DNA from: RUG14223 sp051881075
Lineage (GTDB): Bacteria > Bacillota > Clostridia > Oscillospirales > Acutalibacteraceae
Direction of reading: 5' to 3'
Length of the DNA: 41,710 nucleotides
Assembly: GCA_051881075.1 (NCBI GenBank)
Contig: JBJEPE010000076.1
Coordinates: 1-41,710 of the forward strand
Made by a program: the position numbers and the translations under genes. This document shows, piece after piece, positions 1-6,622 of the stretch. The notes under the pieces are model-generated. The model saw nothing but the letters and a program-made list of their open reading frames with translations. It did not search any database and was not told where the DNA came from. Each line of letters opens with the position of its first letter. Position 1 is the first letter of the stretch.

Positions 1-758
1 CAATGGTTGATATTCAGGGTCTTGAAGATTTCTTCGGCGATATGGACTTTAAGGTAGCAGGTACACACGAGGGTATTACAGCTATTCAAATGGATCTTAA
101 GATTTCGGGTCTTACACCTGAGATGGTAAAGGAAGCTCTTGAAAAAACACACAAGGCACGTATTTATATCCTTGATGAGATCATGCTCAAGGCTATTCCT
201 GAGCCACGAAAGGAGCTTTCAAAGTATGCTCCCAAGATGCTCTCAACAACTGTTCCTGTTGATAAGATCCGTGAGGTTATAGGTTCAGGCGGCAAGGTAA
301 TCCAAAAGATTTGTGCTGAATGTGATGTTAAGATAGACATTGAAGAGGACGGCAAGGTATTTATCTCAGGTATAGATATAGATAACTGTAACCGTGCGCT
401 CTCAATAGTAGAAACTATTGCAAGAGATCCTGAGCCGGGCGCAATCTATAAGGGCAAGGTAACAAGAATAATGGACTTCGGTGCATTTATTGAGATTGCT
501 CCGGGTAAAGAGGGACTCTGCCACATCTCTCAATTAGACGTTAAGAGAACCGAAAAGGTAACTGACGCTGTAAACATCGGAGATGTTGTTATAGTTAAGG
601 TACTTGAGATTGACGATAAAGGCAGACTCAACCTTTCCCGCAGAGAGGCACTTATTGAGGTTGAGGGTCTTACCCCTGAGAACGATGTTGCTCCTGCTAC
701 GCAGCGCAGACCGCACGGTCAACGTCCTGACAGACGCGGTAACGGCTTCAGAAGATAA
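1..758 (+). CDS. pnp: Polyribonucleotide nucleotidyltransferase, C-terminal part (partial)
   Basis: Only the last ~250 residues are inside the window; the gene starts upstream. PNPase is a phosphorolytic 3'-5' exoribonuclease of the RNA degradosome. The visible part holds the end of the second RNase PH core (DIQGLEDFFGDMDFKVAGT), then a KH RNA-binding domain with its G-x-x-G loop (IGSGGKVIQ, window residues ~91-100), then an S1 domain (GAIYKGKVTRIMDFGAFIEI, ~144-163) and a short basic Arg/Gly-rich tail. This domain order is diagnostic for PNPase. The reading frame is clean to the stop and is followed 35 nt later by a strong terminator. Confidence 0.97.
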   Translation, partial: MVDIQGLEDFFGDMDFKVAGTHEGITAIQMDLKISGLTPEMVKEALEKTHKARIYILDEIMLKAIPEPRKELSKYAPKMLSTTVPVDKIREVIGSGGKVIQKICAECDVKIDIEEDGKVFISGIDIDNCNRALSIVETIARDPEPGAIYKGKVTRIMDFGAFIEIAPGKEGLCHISQLDVKRTEKVTDAVNIGDVVIVKVLEIDDKGRLNLSRREALIEVEGLTPENDVAPATQRRPHGQRPDRRGNGFRR

Positions 759-792
759 TCAATCTTAAAAAGCTTATTATTAATAAAATCTA

Positions 793-825
793 CTCCCATT
801 CCACAAAAGTGGAATGGGAGTTTTT
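793..825 (+). terminator. Rho-independent terminator of pnp
   Basis: Two perfect 12-nt arms (CTCCCATTCCAC at 793-804 and its complement at 809-820) enclose an AAAA loop and are followed by TTTTT. This is a textbook intrinsic terminator. Confidence 0.95.
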
Positions 826-1062
826 GTATTGTGTGAGTGTATTAATGTTTAAAATATAATAACATAAATGCTTGTGATGTCATATATAGACGTATAAGTG
901 ATTAATGAAAAATCGTAGTGGTTAATTTTTAAAGCGATTTTTTTATTTAGTTTTGAAATAAACAGTAAAATTTAAAGATATAGTTTATTAAATCTTTAGA
1001 AATGATTTAATAAAATATTATAATTAATTGCAAAATAAAAAAGCACGCCTAAGCGCACTTTT
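826..1062. other. AT-rich intergenic stretch
   Basis: This stretch between the pnp terminator and the tRNA gene is very AT-rich. I see no convincing ORF or strong promoter in it. It holds the downstream flank of the minus-strand tRNA transcript; no clear terminator for that transcript was recognised. Confidence 0.5.
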
Positions 1063-1138
1063 TGGAGCTTGTGACGGGACTCGAACCTGCGACCTGCTCA
1101 TTACGAATGAGCTGCACTACCAACTGTGCTACACAAGC
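1063..1138 (-). tRNA. tRNA-Thr (anticodon CGT)
   Basis: The minus strand folds as a full cloverleaf of 76 nt. The acceptor is GCTTGTG/CACAAGC, the anticodon arm is GCTCA-TTCGTAA-TGAGC with CGT reading ACG codons, the T-arm contains GGTTCGAGTCC, and the 3' CCA is encoded (TGG at 1063-1065). The discriminator base is U. Confidence 0.95.
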
Positions 1139-1161
1139 AGATATTGAATTTTGTAATAAAA

Positions 1162-1206
1162 CTCACTTATTACAAGTGATGTGTTCTACCGTTAAGCCAC
1201 ATTGGC
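1162..1206 (-). pseudogene. tRNA-Thr-like 5' half (relic)
   Basis: On the minus strand the sequence starts GCCAATGTGGCTTAACGGTA, which closely resembles the acceptor and D-arm of clostridial tRNA-Thr(TGT). It continues to an anticodon-like CTTGTAA. The anticodon stem is out of register, and no T-arm or matching 3' acceptor strand follows. It lies between the tRNA promoter and tRNA-Thr(CGT), so it should be transcribed with it. The call as a deleted second tRNA-Thr is inference from similarity recalled by eye. Confidence 0.55.
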
Positions 1207-1210
1207 ACTT

Positions 1211-1244
1211 AATATACTTGTACGCTTAACAATACAAGTATATT
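1211..1244. repeat. 12-bp perfect inverted repeat at the tRNA transcription start
   Basis: AATATACTTGTA (1211-1222) and its exact complement (1233-1244) flank a 10-nt spacer. The repeat overlaps the end of the -10 box and the expected start site, so it could be an operator or a 5' leader hairpin. Confidence 0.6.
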
Positions 1245-1270
1245 ATACAATATTGTGTTCCAATAGTCAA
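1242..1270 (-). promoter_or_regulatory. Sigma-A-type promoter for the tRNA-Thr transcript
   Basis: On the minus strand, TTGACT (1265-1270) and a perfect TATAAT (1242-1247) are separated by exactly 17 nt. The promoter points into the tRNA relic and the tRNA-Thr(CGT) gene. Confidence 0.85.
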
Positions 1271-1335
1271 GAAAAAATTAAAAAGTTTTGCATACTTTTT
1301 GCTCTATGAATGATGTGTAATGAAGTACAGATTAC

Positions 1336-1443
1336 TTATTTGCAGGCTGATTCTGTGATAGATTTACTTTTTCGATATCCTTGTGCTTTTAGCTCCAATA
1401 TTTCTTTTTCATACATCTTGATATGTCTGTAACTGTTAGGCAT
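1336..1443 (-). pseudogene. N-terminal stub of an IS3-type transposase OrfA
   Basis: The minus strand encodes 35 residues beginning MPNSYRHIKMYEKEILELKA, then a stop. I recognise this as the usual N-terminus of small helix-turn-helix transposase subunits (IS3/IS150-like) common in Clostridia. The remainder, including the rest of the helix-turn-helix, is missing. An AGGAGG five bases before the ATG survives and is part of a hairpin. It is a dead IS fragment. Confidence 0.6.
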
Positions 1444-1488
1444 AAAAATCCTCCTATGGTAGTTTGGTTTATTCTACCGTAGGAGGAT
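1443..1488 (-). terminator. Hairpin downstream of the vWA gene, also holding the transposase ribosome site
   Basis: ATCCTCCTATGGTAG (1448-1462) pairs with CTACCGTAGGAGGAT (1474-1488), with one wobble pair. Read on the minus strand the hairpin ends in a T run (TTTTT), so it can terminate the vWA transcript. The same 3' arm supplies the AGGAGG in front of the transposase stub, so the hairpin may originally have been an IS feature that masks translation. Confidence 0.6.
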
Positions 1489-1579
1489 GTGTTTTTCTAT
1501 TGTCCTTTTTACCGGACTTGTTCAAGCATAAGTGTGGGAGAAGGTCATATTAAGCTATTTTATGCTTGTAAAATGTTTT

Positions 1580-2224
1580 TTACTTTCTTTGCTGATAGTC
1601 TTCGTTGATTTCTTCGCTCCATTCAGCGGTAAGCGGCGTACACGCTCTTACCTTACATACTGCATTTGATACAGCGTTGTAAAGTACGGATGTACCCTTT
1701 TTGTCTGCGTGATAATTTACCGCTCTATCTTCAGATATGCCGAAGTTCTTTGCGGTTTCTACGGCATCTATGTTAGCGCCTATGAATAAGAACTCCCAGT
1801 TATCCTTCTCCTTTTTATTTTCAATCATCTTTTTAACCTTTTTGCTGCTGTATATGTGGCTTGCATTCTCCAGACCGTCCGTTGTTATCACAAACATTGT
1901 ATGTTCCGGCACGTCCTCTTTTCTTGCGTATTTGTGGATATTTGAGATGTGGTCAATGGCTCCGCCTATTGCGTCAATAAGCGCTGTACATCCACGCACG
2001 GTGTAATCATTATCGGTCATCTTAGGTATATCGGCAAGCCTTATTCTGTCGTGCAAAACTTCGCTTACGTTGTCAAATAAAATAGTTGATACATAACATT
2101 CGCCGTCTTGCTTGCGTTGCTTTTCTATCAATGAGTTAAATCCGCCTATCGTGTCACTCTCCAGCCCTGACATTGAGCCGCTTCTGTCTAAAATAAATAC
2201 CAATTCAGTAATGTTGTTTTTCAT
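1580..2224 (-). CDS. von Willebrand factor A domain protein
   Basis: A 214-residue cytosolic protein that is almost entirely one vWA fold. The metal-ion-dependent adhesion site is intact: D-R-S-G-S-M-S near the N-terminus (DxSxS), the mid-protein Thr (VRGCTALIDAI) and the later Asp (FVITTDGLEN). It resembles the stand-alone TerY-like vWA proteins of Firmicutes. The ATG at 2224 is chosen because GGAGG lies 9 nt upstream; an upstream TTG would sit too close to that site. It follows the macro-domain gene on the same strand with 141 nt between, broken by a hairpin. Its partner is unknown; a complex with the macro protein is only an inference. Confidence 0.85.
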   Translation of the reverse strand: MKNNITELVFILDRSGSMSGLESDTIGGFNSLIEKQRKQDGECYVSTILFDNVSEVLHDRIRLADIPKMTDNDYTVRGCTALIDAIGGAIDHISNIHKYARKEDVPEHTMFVITTDGLENASHIYSSKKVKKMIENKKEKDNWEFLFIGANIDAVETAKNFGISEDRAVNYHADKKGTSVLYNAVSNAVCKVRACTPLTAEWSEEINEDYQQRK

Positions 2225-2239
2225 AGTCAAAAACCTCCG

Positions 2240-2288
2240 TAAAAAATTTAATGTGGTTGTTTGTTTTTCTCAACCTAGCAACCACATT
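2240..2288 (-). terminator. Hairpin between the macro and vWA genes
   Basis: AATGTGGTTG (2250-2259) and CAACCACATT (2279-2288) form a perfect 10-bp stem, followed on the minus strand by a TTTTTT run. It can terminate or attenuate transcription between the macro gene and the vWA gene, whose ribosome site starts just after it. Confidence 0.65.
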
Positions 2289-2365
2289 ATATATTTATTT
2301 ATCGGAGGATAGGTCGCTTGGCAAGCGACAAAAGTTAAATTGTAAAAAGATGTGTTTTTCTACTA

Positions 2366-3475
2366 TTAACAGCCCAGTAGGTTCTGGTCAAATGAGAACA
2401 ATGCTTCGTTTATTTCAAACACGTTGTAATTATTATTTTTTATAAAGTACTCTATTATTATGTCAAACTTATTGCTGTGAGATAGCGCAAAGCCCGCCTT
2501 CATGAGCATTTCTTTTGTTTCTTCAAGCGGTAATTCAAGAGCAATGGCAAAGGCAATAACAGTTTGCTTACTTGGCTTATACAGGCGGTCGCTCCTTATC
2601 TTTGAGAATAATTTACGGTCAATGTTGGCTTTCTTGTAGCATTGTGAGTCTGTCATGTCCTTTTCGTCAATTTTACGCAGCAGCATTTCAGAGAAGCTTT
2701 CGTCTATCTGAGAGAGTGCATCGTCAAGGCTCAGCATAGCGGTCGGCATAGCCTGTGCCTGCATAGGTGCCGCAAACAGCATCGCAGAGCTTTCGCCTGC
2801 TTGCATTTCGATTGCTTCGTCTGCTTGTATTTTTACATCTTCAGCTGATGATTTTTTGGTAGTTTTAGAGTAATTGTATGAAACATCTGACCTTTCACGA
2901 GAAAAGCCCATGCGCCTAAACAGACTGCGTCTGGTTGTATCATTCTCTGTAATATAATTATCATCTATATAGCTTTCGATATCAGAATACAGTTCTTTGC
3001 TGATTATATATGATGTCTTATCGTAGATGACGATATATACCGTCATTTCGTTTTCAAGCAAAAATCGGCTTATTACACTTACTGCTACGTCAAGTGCCTT
3101 ATCCTTAGGGTATCTGTAAGCTCCGGAAGAAATAAGCGGAAACGCTATACTGGTACAGCCGTTATCTTTTGCAAGCTTCAGCGAATTTTCATAGCATAAT
3201 GCAAGCAAGCGTTGTTCGTCATTTTTACCGCCCTTCCATACAGGGCCTACCGTATGTATTACATATTTGCAGGGCAGATTATATGTTCCCGTTATTTTGG
3301 CTTCGCCTGTATTGCATCCGCCCAAGCCCTTACACTCCGCAAGCAGACCTTTTCCTGCCGCCTTATGAATAGCTCCGTCAACACCTCCGCCGCCGAGTAA
3401 TGAAGAATTAGCGGCATTTACTATAGCGTCACACGCAATCTTTGTTATATCGTTTCTGATTATTTGTAATGGCAT
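2366..3475 (-). CDS. Macro-domain (ADP-ribose-binding) protein with C-terminal HTH-like module
   Basis: A 369-residue protein. Residues ~1-165 are a macro domain of the YmdB/ALC1 deacetylase type, with the signature AIVNAANSSLLGGGGVDGAI, the loop GCNTGEAKITG and AFPLISSGAYRYP. These bind ADP-ribose and can remove it from, or deacetylate it on, targets. A low-complexity Ala/Met/Gln linker (~225-265) leads to a helical C-terminal module (~270-369; KKANIDRKLFSKIRSDR, KPSKQTVIAFAIAL) that looks like a diverged helix-turn-helix seen attached to macro domains in Clostridia. The ATG at 3475 is preceded by AGGGGGCAG. It is divergent from the nitroreductase gene and upstream of the vWA gene. The enzymatic target is unknown. 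Confidence 0.85.
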   Translation of the reverse strand: MPLQIIRNDITKIACDAIVNAANSSLLGGGGVDGAIHKAAGKGLLAECKGLGGCNTGEAKITGTYNLPCKYVIHTVGPVWKGGKNDEQRLLALCYENSLKLAKDNGCTSIAFPLISSGAYRYPKDKALDVAVSVISRFLLENEMTVYIVIYDKTSYIISKELYSDIESYIDDNYITENDTTRRSLFRRMGFSRERSDVSYNYSKTTKKSSAEDVKIQADEAIEMQAGESSAMLFAAPMQAQAMPTAMLSLDDALSQIDESFSEMLLRKIDEKDMTDSQCYKKANIDRKLFSKIRSDRLYKPSKQTVIAFAIALELPLEETKEMLMKAGFALSHSNKFDIIIEYFIKNNNYNVFEINEALFSFDQNLLGC

Positions 3476-3591
3476 AAAGTCTGCCCCCTGATGTCTAAAA
3501 TTTGCGATAATGTGATTTATAATATCATTGTAGCATATCAAATTAATAATTTCAACCGACTAAAAAACAGTTTATAAGATTAATATAAGTA

Positions 3592-3620
3592 TTGATATAT
3601 TTTAAAATGTATGTTAGAAT
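3592..3620 (+). promoter_or_regulatory. Promoter of the nitroreductase-like gene
   Basis: TTGATA (3592-3597) and TAGAAT (3615-3620) are spaced 17 nt apart, 35 nt upstream of the GTG start and its AGGGAGG ribosome site. Confidence 0.6.
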
Positions 3621-3655
3621 AACCACGCAAAAAGGCTTTTAGGGAGGTATAATCG

Positions 3656-4402
3656 GTGAGCGATTTATACGATATGATTTTTAAGAGAAAATCTTTTCAC
3701 ATTTTCAGGGGCAGAGAGAATAATATTACCGAGCAGGAGCTAAAAGATATAAATAACTTTATTGGGTCTGCTGTACCGCTTATTCCGGATATAAAAACCG
3801 CCGCATATATAGTACCTGAGAGTGAAACAACCTGTAAGCGCGGTGCTGAATATTGCATTTTATTATATAGTGAACATAAAGAAAATTATCTGCAAAACAT
3901 AGGTTATATAGGTGAGCAGATAGACCTTTACCTTGCGTCAAAGAATATCGGTGCGCTGTGGTTTGGTATAGGCAAGCCCGAAAAGGCGCAGATTAACGGA
4001 CTGGATTTTGTGATTATGATATCAATAGCAAAAATGCCCTGTGACAAATTCAGAAAAGATATGTATAAGAGTAAGAGAAAACCTCTTGCTGAGATATGGT
4101 CAGGTGATATATTGGATGTAGCAAATATAGTCAAATTTGCGCCAAGTGCCTGCAATACTCAGCCTTGGATAGTCGAAAATTCCGATGGCCTTTTAAGGAT
4201 ATATAGATATAAAAAGCCCGGTAAGCGTGGTATTATGCCTGTAGATAAGGTTATGTATTACAACAGGATAGATATAGGTATTTTTCTTTACTTTATCGAA
4301 CTTTGCCTTAAACATAACGGCGTAAGCTTTGAAAGAAAACTCTTTGATGATAATACTGATGACACTATAGAAAAAACGCTTGCGGCGGAATATAAAATAT
4401 AA
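3656..4402 (+). CDS. Nitroreductase-like flavoprotein
   Basis: A 248-residue protein. The motif VKFAPSACNTQPWIV (~residues 161-175) is the FMN-contacting start of nitroreductase folds, here in the second half, so the layout matches the two-lobed TM1586-type nitroreductase family. An earlier half (GYIGEQIDLYLASKNIGALWFGIG) fits the first lobe. It is expected to be an FMN/NAD(P)H oxidoreductase with unknown substrate. The start is GTG at 3656, 8 nt after AGGGAGG. It is monocistronic, with its own promoter and terminator. Confidence 0.75.
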   Translation: MSDLYDMIFKRKSFHIFRGRENNITEQELKDINNFIGSAVPLIPDIKTAAYIVPESETTCKRGAEYCILLYSEHKENYLQNIGYIGEQIDLYLASKNIGALWFGIGKPEKAQINGLDFVIMISIAKMPCDKFRKDMYKSKRKPLAEIWSGDILDVANIVKFAPSACNTQPWIVENSDGLLRIYRYKKPGKRGIMPVDKVMYYNRIDIGIFLYFIELCLKHNGVSFERKLFDDNTDDTIEKTLAAEYKI

Positions 4403-4410
4403 AAATAAAA

Positions 4411-4455
4411 ACCGGCATATTAAGTTTACAATAAACTTGGTATGTCGGTTTTTTA
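4411..4455 (+). terminator. Terminator of the nitroreductase-like gene
   Basis: Long 18-nt arms starting ACCGGCATA (4411) and ending TATGTCGGT (4449) pair with three G-U wobbles around a CAA loop and run into TTTTTT. Confidence 0.9.
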
Positions 4456-4551
4456 TGCTTTTTATTATGCAGATGTGTTCTTTAATGCTTATGATAGTTT
4501 TACAATATTTTATGATTTAAAGATATTAAAAATAAATATTTAATTTTAACT

Positions 4552-4596
4552 TGCCGTGAAGTGAAAATAAGTTTTCATTTTACGGCATGGTTTTTT
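4552..4596 (+). terminator. Second, orphan terminator-like hairpin
   Basis: TGCCGTGAAGTGAAAA (4552-4567) pairs with TTTTCATTTTACGGCA (4572-4587), with two wobbles, and is followed after TGG by TTTTTT. No gene lies between it and the previous terminator, so it either insulates the kinase operon or ends a small RNA. The remaining 4456-4746 stretch is AT-rich with no gene recognised. Confidence 0.7.
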
Positions 4597-4746
4597 CAAG
4601 ATGGGCATTTTATAATATTTATAGTGATTATTGTGAGAAATTGTAGAATTTTATATGAGGTTAATTATCAATAAATACTGTATTTTCTCTTGGTCATACA
4701 CTATATAGGGTGTTATAGGATTATTTTTCAGATAAGGGGAAGAAAA

Positions 4747-5832
4747 ATGAAAATAAGTAATAAAATCAGAAAGAAAGATTGCAAAATGACGATAAATATC
4801 AAGCTGTCATCAGATGATGAGATAAACAGTAAAGAGCTTGATTTTTTTACAGGTAAATGTCCGCGTGGATTTTTAGTACCGTCATCATATAAAAGAAATA
4901 CTATTAAATACACAGGACCGATAAGTATAAGCCTATATAAAAAATTGAAAAAGCCTATTACAAAGTATGATTTCTTTTTTATAATAGAACAGCTTGTTGA
5001 TGTTACACAAAAGATAAAGGATAAGAATTTATTTTTAACCAAGCTTATTCTGGATTTAAAGAATGTTTATATAAATGAAACAACAAAAGAGGTACAGTTT
5101 ATTTATGTACCCATTGCATCATGCAGTAGCGATGCGGATATAATCTCATTTATAAAGTCTGTTATATACTCCGCAAAACCGTCTGTTGAGGACGATATGG
5201 ACTATATATCAAGGTTTGTGTACTTTATAAACAGCCTTAACGGTTATGATCCGGATAGAGTTGAAAGATTTATTGCTCAAGAGTGCAAGGCGGCCGTCAA
5301 TATAATAAAAAGACATAGGGCTGAGCAATTAAGGTCTGCTACAGATAAATCTGAAAGTCGAGAGGAATATAGCAAATATAGTAATTGTTCCGATGATGAG
5401 GCTACCGGACTTATAGGTGGTGATGACGAGGATACACAGATGCTTAACGGTGATGAGGACACAGGGCTTTTGAGCGGATATTATGACAGCACAGATGATG
5501 AAGCTACTGAATTTATAAAAAAAATATGTCCTACATTACGCAGAGTAAGCACTGACGAAATAATAAGTATTGATAAGCCTGTTTTCAGAATAGGCAAGGA
5601 TAAAAGATACGTGGATTACTACGTTACTGATAATAACTCAGTCAGCAGAAGCCATGCGGATATTATCACACGTGGCTCACGGTATTTTGTCATAGATTTG
5701 GGCTCTAAGAATAAAACCTTTATTAATAATAAGATAATTCCTGTGCAGACAGAGGTGGAAATACTTGACGGCAATAAGTTAAAGCTTGCAAGCGAAGAAT
5801 TTACATTTAATATCGACAGTAAAAAGAATTAA
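4747..5832 (+). CDS. FHA-domain protein with repeated phospho-threonine motifs
   Basis: A 361-residue soluble protein and the first gene of the phospho-signalling operon. The N-terminal ~200 residues (YTGPISISLYKKLKKPITKYD, ending before DPDRVERFI) resemble the DUF6382-type domain that precedes FHA domains in Firmicutes. Residues ~217-256 are acidic and contain four T-x-x-hydrophobic motifs: DEATGLI (T220), DEDTQML (T230), DEDTGLL (T239) and DEATEFI (T254). Residues ~265-361 form an FHA domain with the key Arg (FRIGK), SRSH and NKTFINNK. FHA domains bind pThr-x-x-I/L/D, so the protein may bind itself or partners after phosphorylation. ATG 4747 follows AAGGGGA. The stop overlaps the ribosome site of the phosphatase gene. 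Confidence 0.88.
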   Translation: MKISNKIRKKDCKMTINIKLSSDDEINSKELDFFTGKCPRGFLVPSSYKRNTIKYTGPISISLYKKLKKPITKYDFFFIIEQLVDVTQKIKDKNLFLTKLILDLKNVYINETTKEVQFIYVPIASCSSDADIISFIKSVIYSAKPSVEDDMDYISRFVYFINSLNGYDPDRVERFIAQECKAAVNIIKRHRAEQLRSATDKSESREEYSKYSNCSDDEATGLIGGDDEDTQMLNGDEDTGLLSGYYDSTDDEATEFIKKICPTLRRVSTDEIISIDKPVFRIGKDKRYVDYYVTDNNSVSRSHADIITRGSRYFVIDLGSKNKTFINNKIIPVQTEVEILDGNKLKLASEEFTFNIDSKKN

Positions 5833-5845
5833 GGAGCGTGATTTT

Positions 5846-6622
5846 ATGAGATTTAGCGCAATAGCCGATACAGATGTAGGAATATCAAAAGATATTAATC
5901 AAGATAGCATAGTTGTTAAGCACGCACTTTACGGTGATACTGAGGTGCTTATGGCTATAATATGTGACGGTATGGGTGGACTTTCTAACGGAGAATTGGC
6001 AAGTGCAACCGTTATAAGAATGTTTTCGAAATGGTTTGATAAGAGTATATCACAGGAGCTTAAAAGTGTTGATATGGAGGTAATATGCGGCAAATGGTTA
6101 CATATGATACGAACTGTTAATTTAAAAATTCTTGAGTACGGTAAAAAGATTAAAAGCAGTCTTGGCACTACATTTTCCGGAATTTTAATTGTTAATGACC
6201 AATATCTTATAGAGCACGTCGGTGATTCACGCATATATCATATTGATAAGAAAGTAAAGCAATTAACCACCGATCAGACTTATGTTGCACGTGAAGTAAG
6301 GCGTGGTAATATGACCCCTGAACAGGCAAAAACGGATAAACGCAGAAATCTGTTACTGCAATGTATAGGTGCGGTTGATAATGTTGAGCCTGAAATTGCA
6401 ATAGGTAAAATAAAAAACGGCATTTATATGCTTTGTTCAGACGGATTAAGGCATGAAATATCAGAGGATGAAATGTATAAGGCCCTTATGCCGGATAACC
6501 TAAAAGATAAAAACGTAATGAGAAAAAGTGCAAGGTCACTCATAGATTTAGTTAAATCAAGGCAAGAGAAGGATAATATTTCTATCGTGCTGATTAAAGT
6601 TAATAAGGAGGAATCTAAATGA
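5846..6622 (+). CDS. PP2C-family protein serine/threonine phosphatase
   Basis: A 258-residue metal-dependent phosphatase, the counterpart of the downstream kinase. All core motifs are present: DVGISKDINQDS at the N-terminus, ICDGMGG (metal-binding Asp-Gly), VGDSRIYHI, CSDGLRHEIS and DNISIVLI near the C-terminus. There is no membrane segment, so it acts in the cytosol, presumably on the kinase and its FHA targets. ATG 5846 lies 9 nt after AAGGAG, which overlaps the stop of the FHA gene. The end overlaps the kinase start by 4 nt (ATGA), indicating translational coupling. Confidence 0.95.
   Translation: MRFSAIADTDVGISKDINQDSIVVKHALYGDTEVLMAIICDGMGGLSNGELASATVIRMFSKWFDKSISQELKSVDMEVICGKWLHMIRTVNLKILEYGKKIKSSLGTTFSGILIVNDQYLIEHVGDSRIYHIDKKVKQLTTDQTYVAREVRRGNMTPEQAKTDKRRNLLLQCIGAVDNVEPEIAIGKIKNGIYMLCSDGLRHEISEDEMYKALMPDNLKDKNVMRKSARSLIDLVKSRQEKDNISIVLIKVNKEESK

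Noticed and set aside
1486..2362. 14-bp repeat GATGTGTTTTTCTA at 1486 and 2349
   Set aside because: It is short and T-rich; with only two copies chance cannot be excluded.
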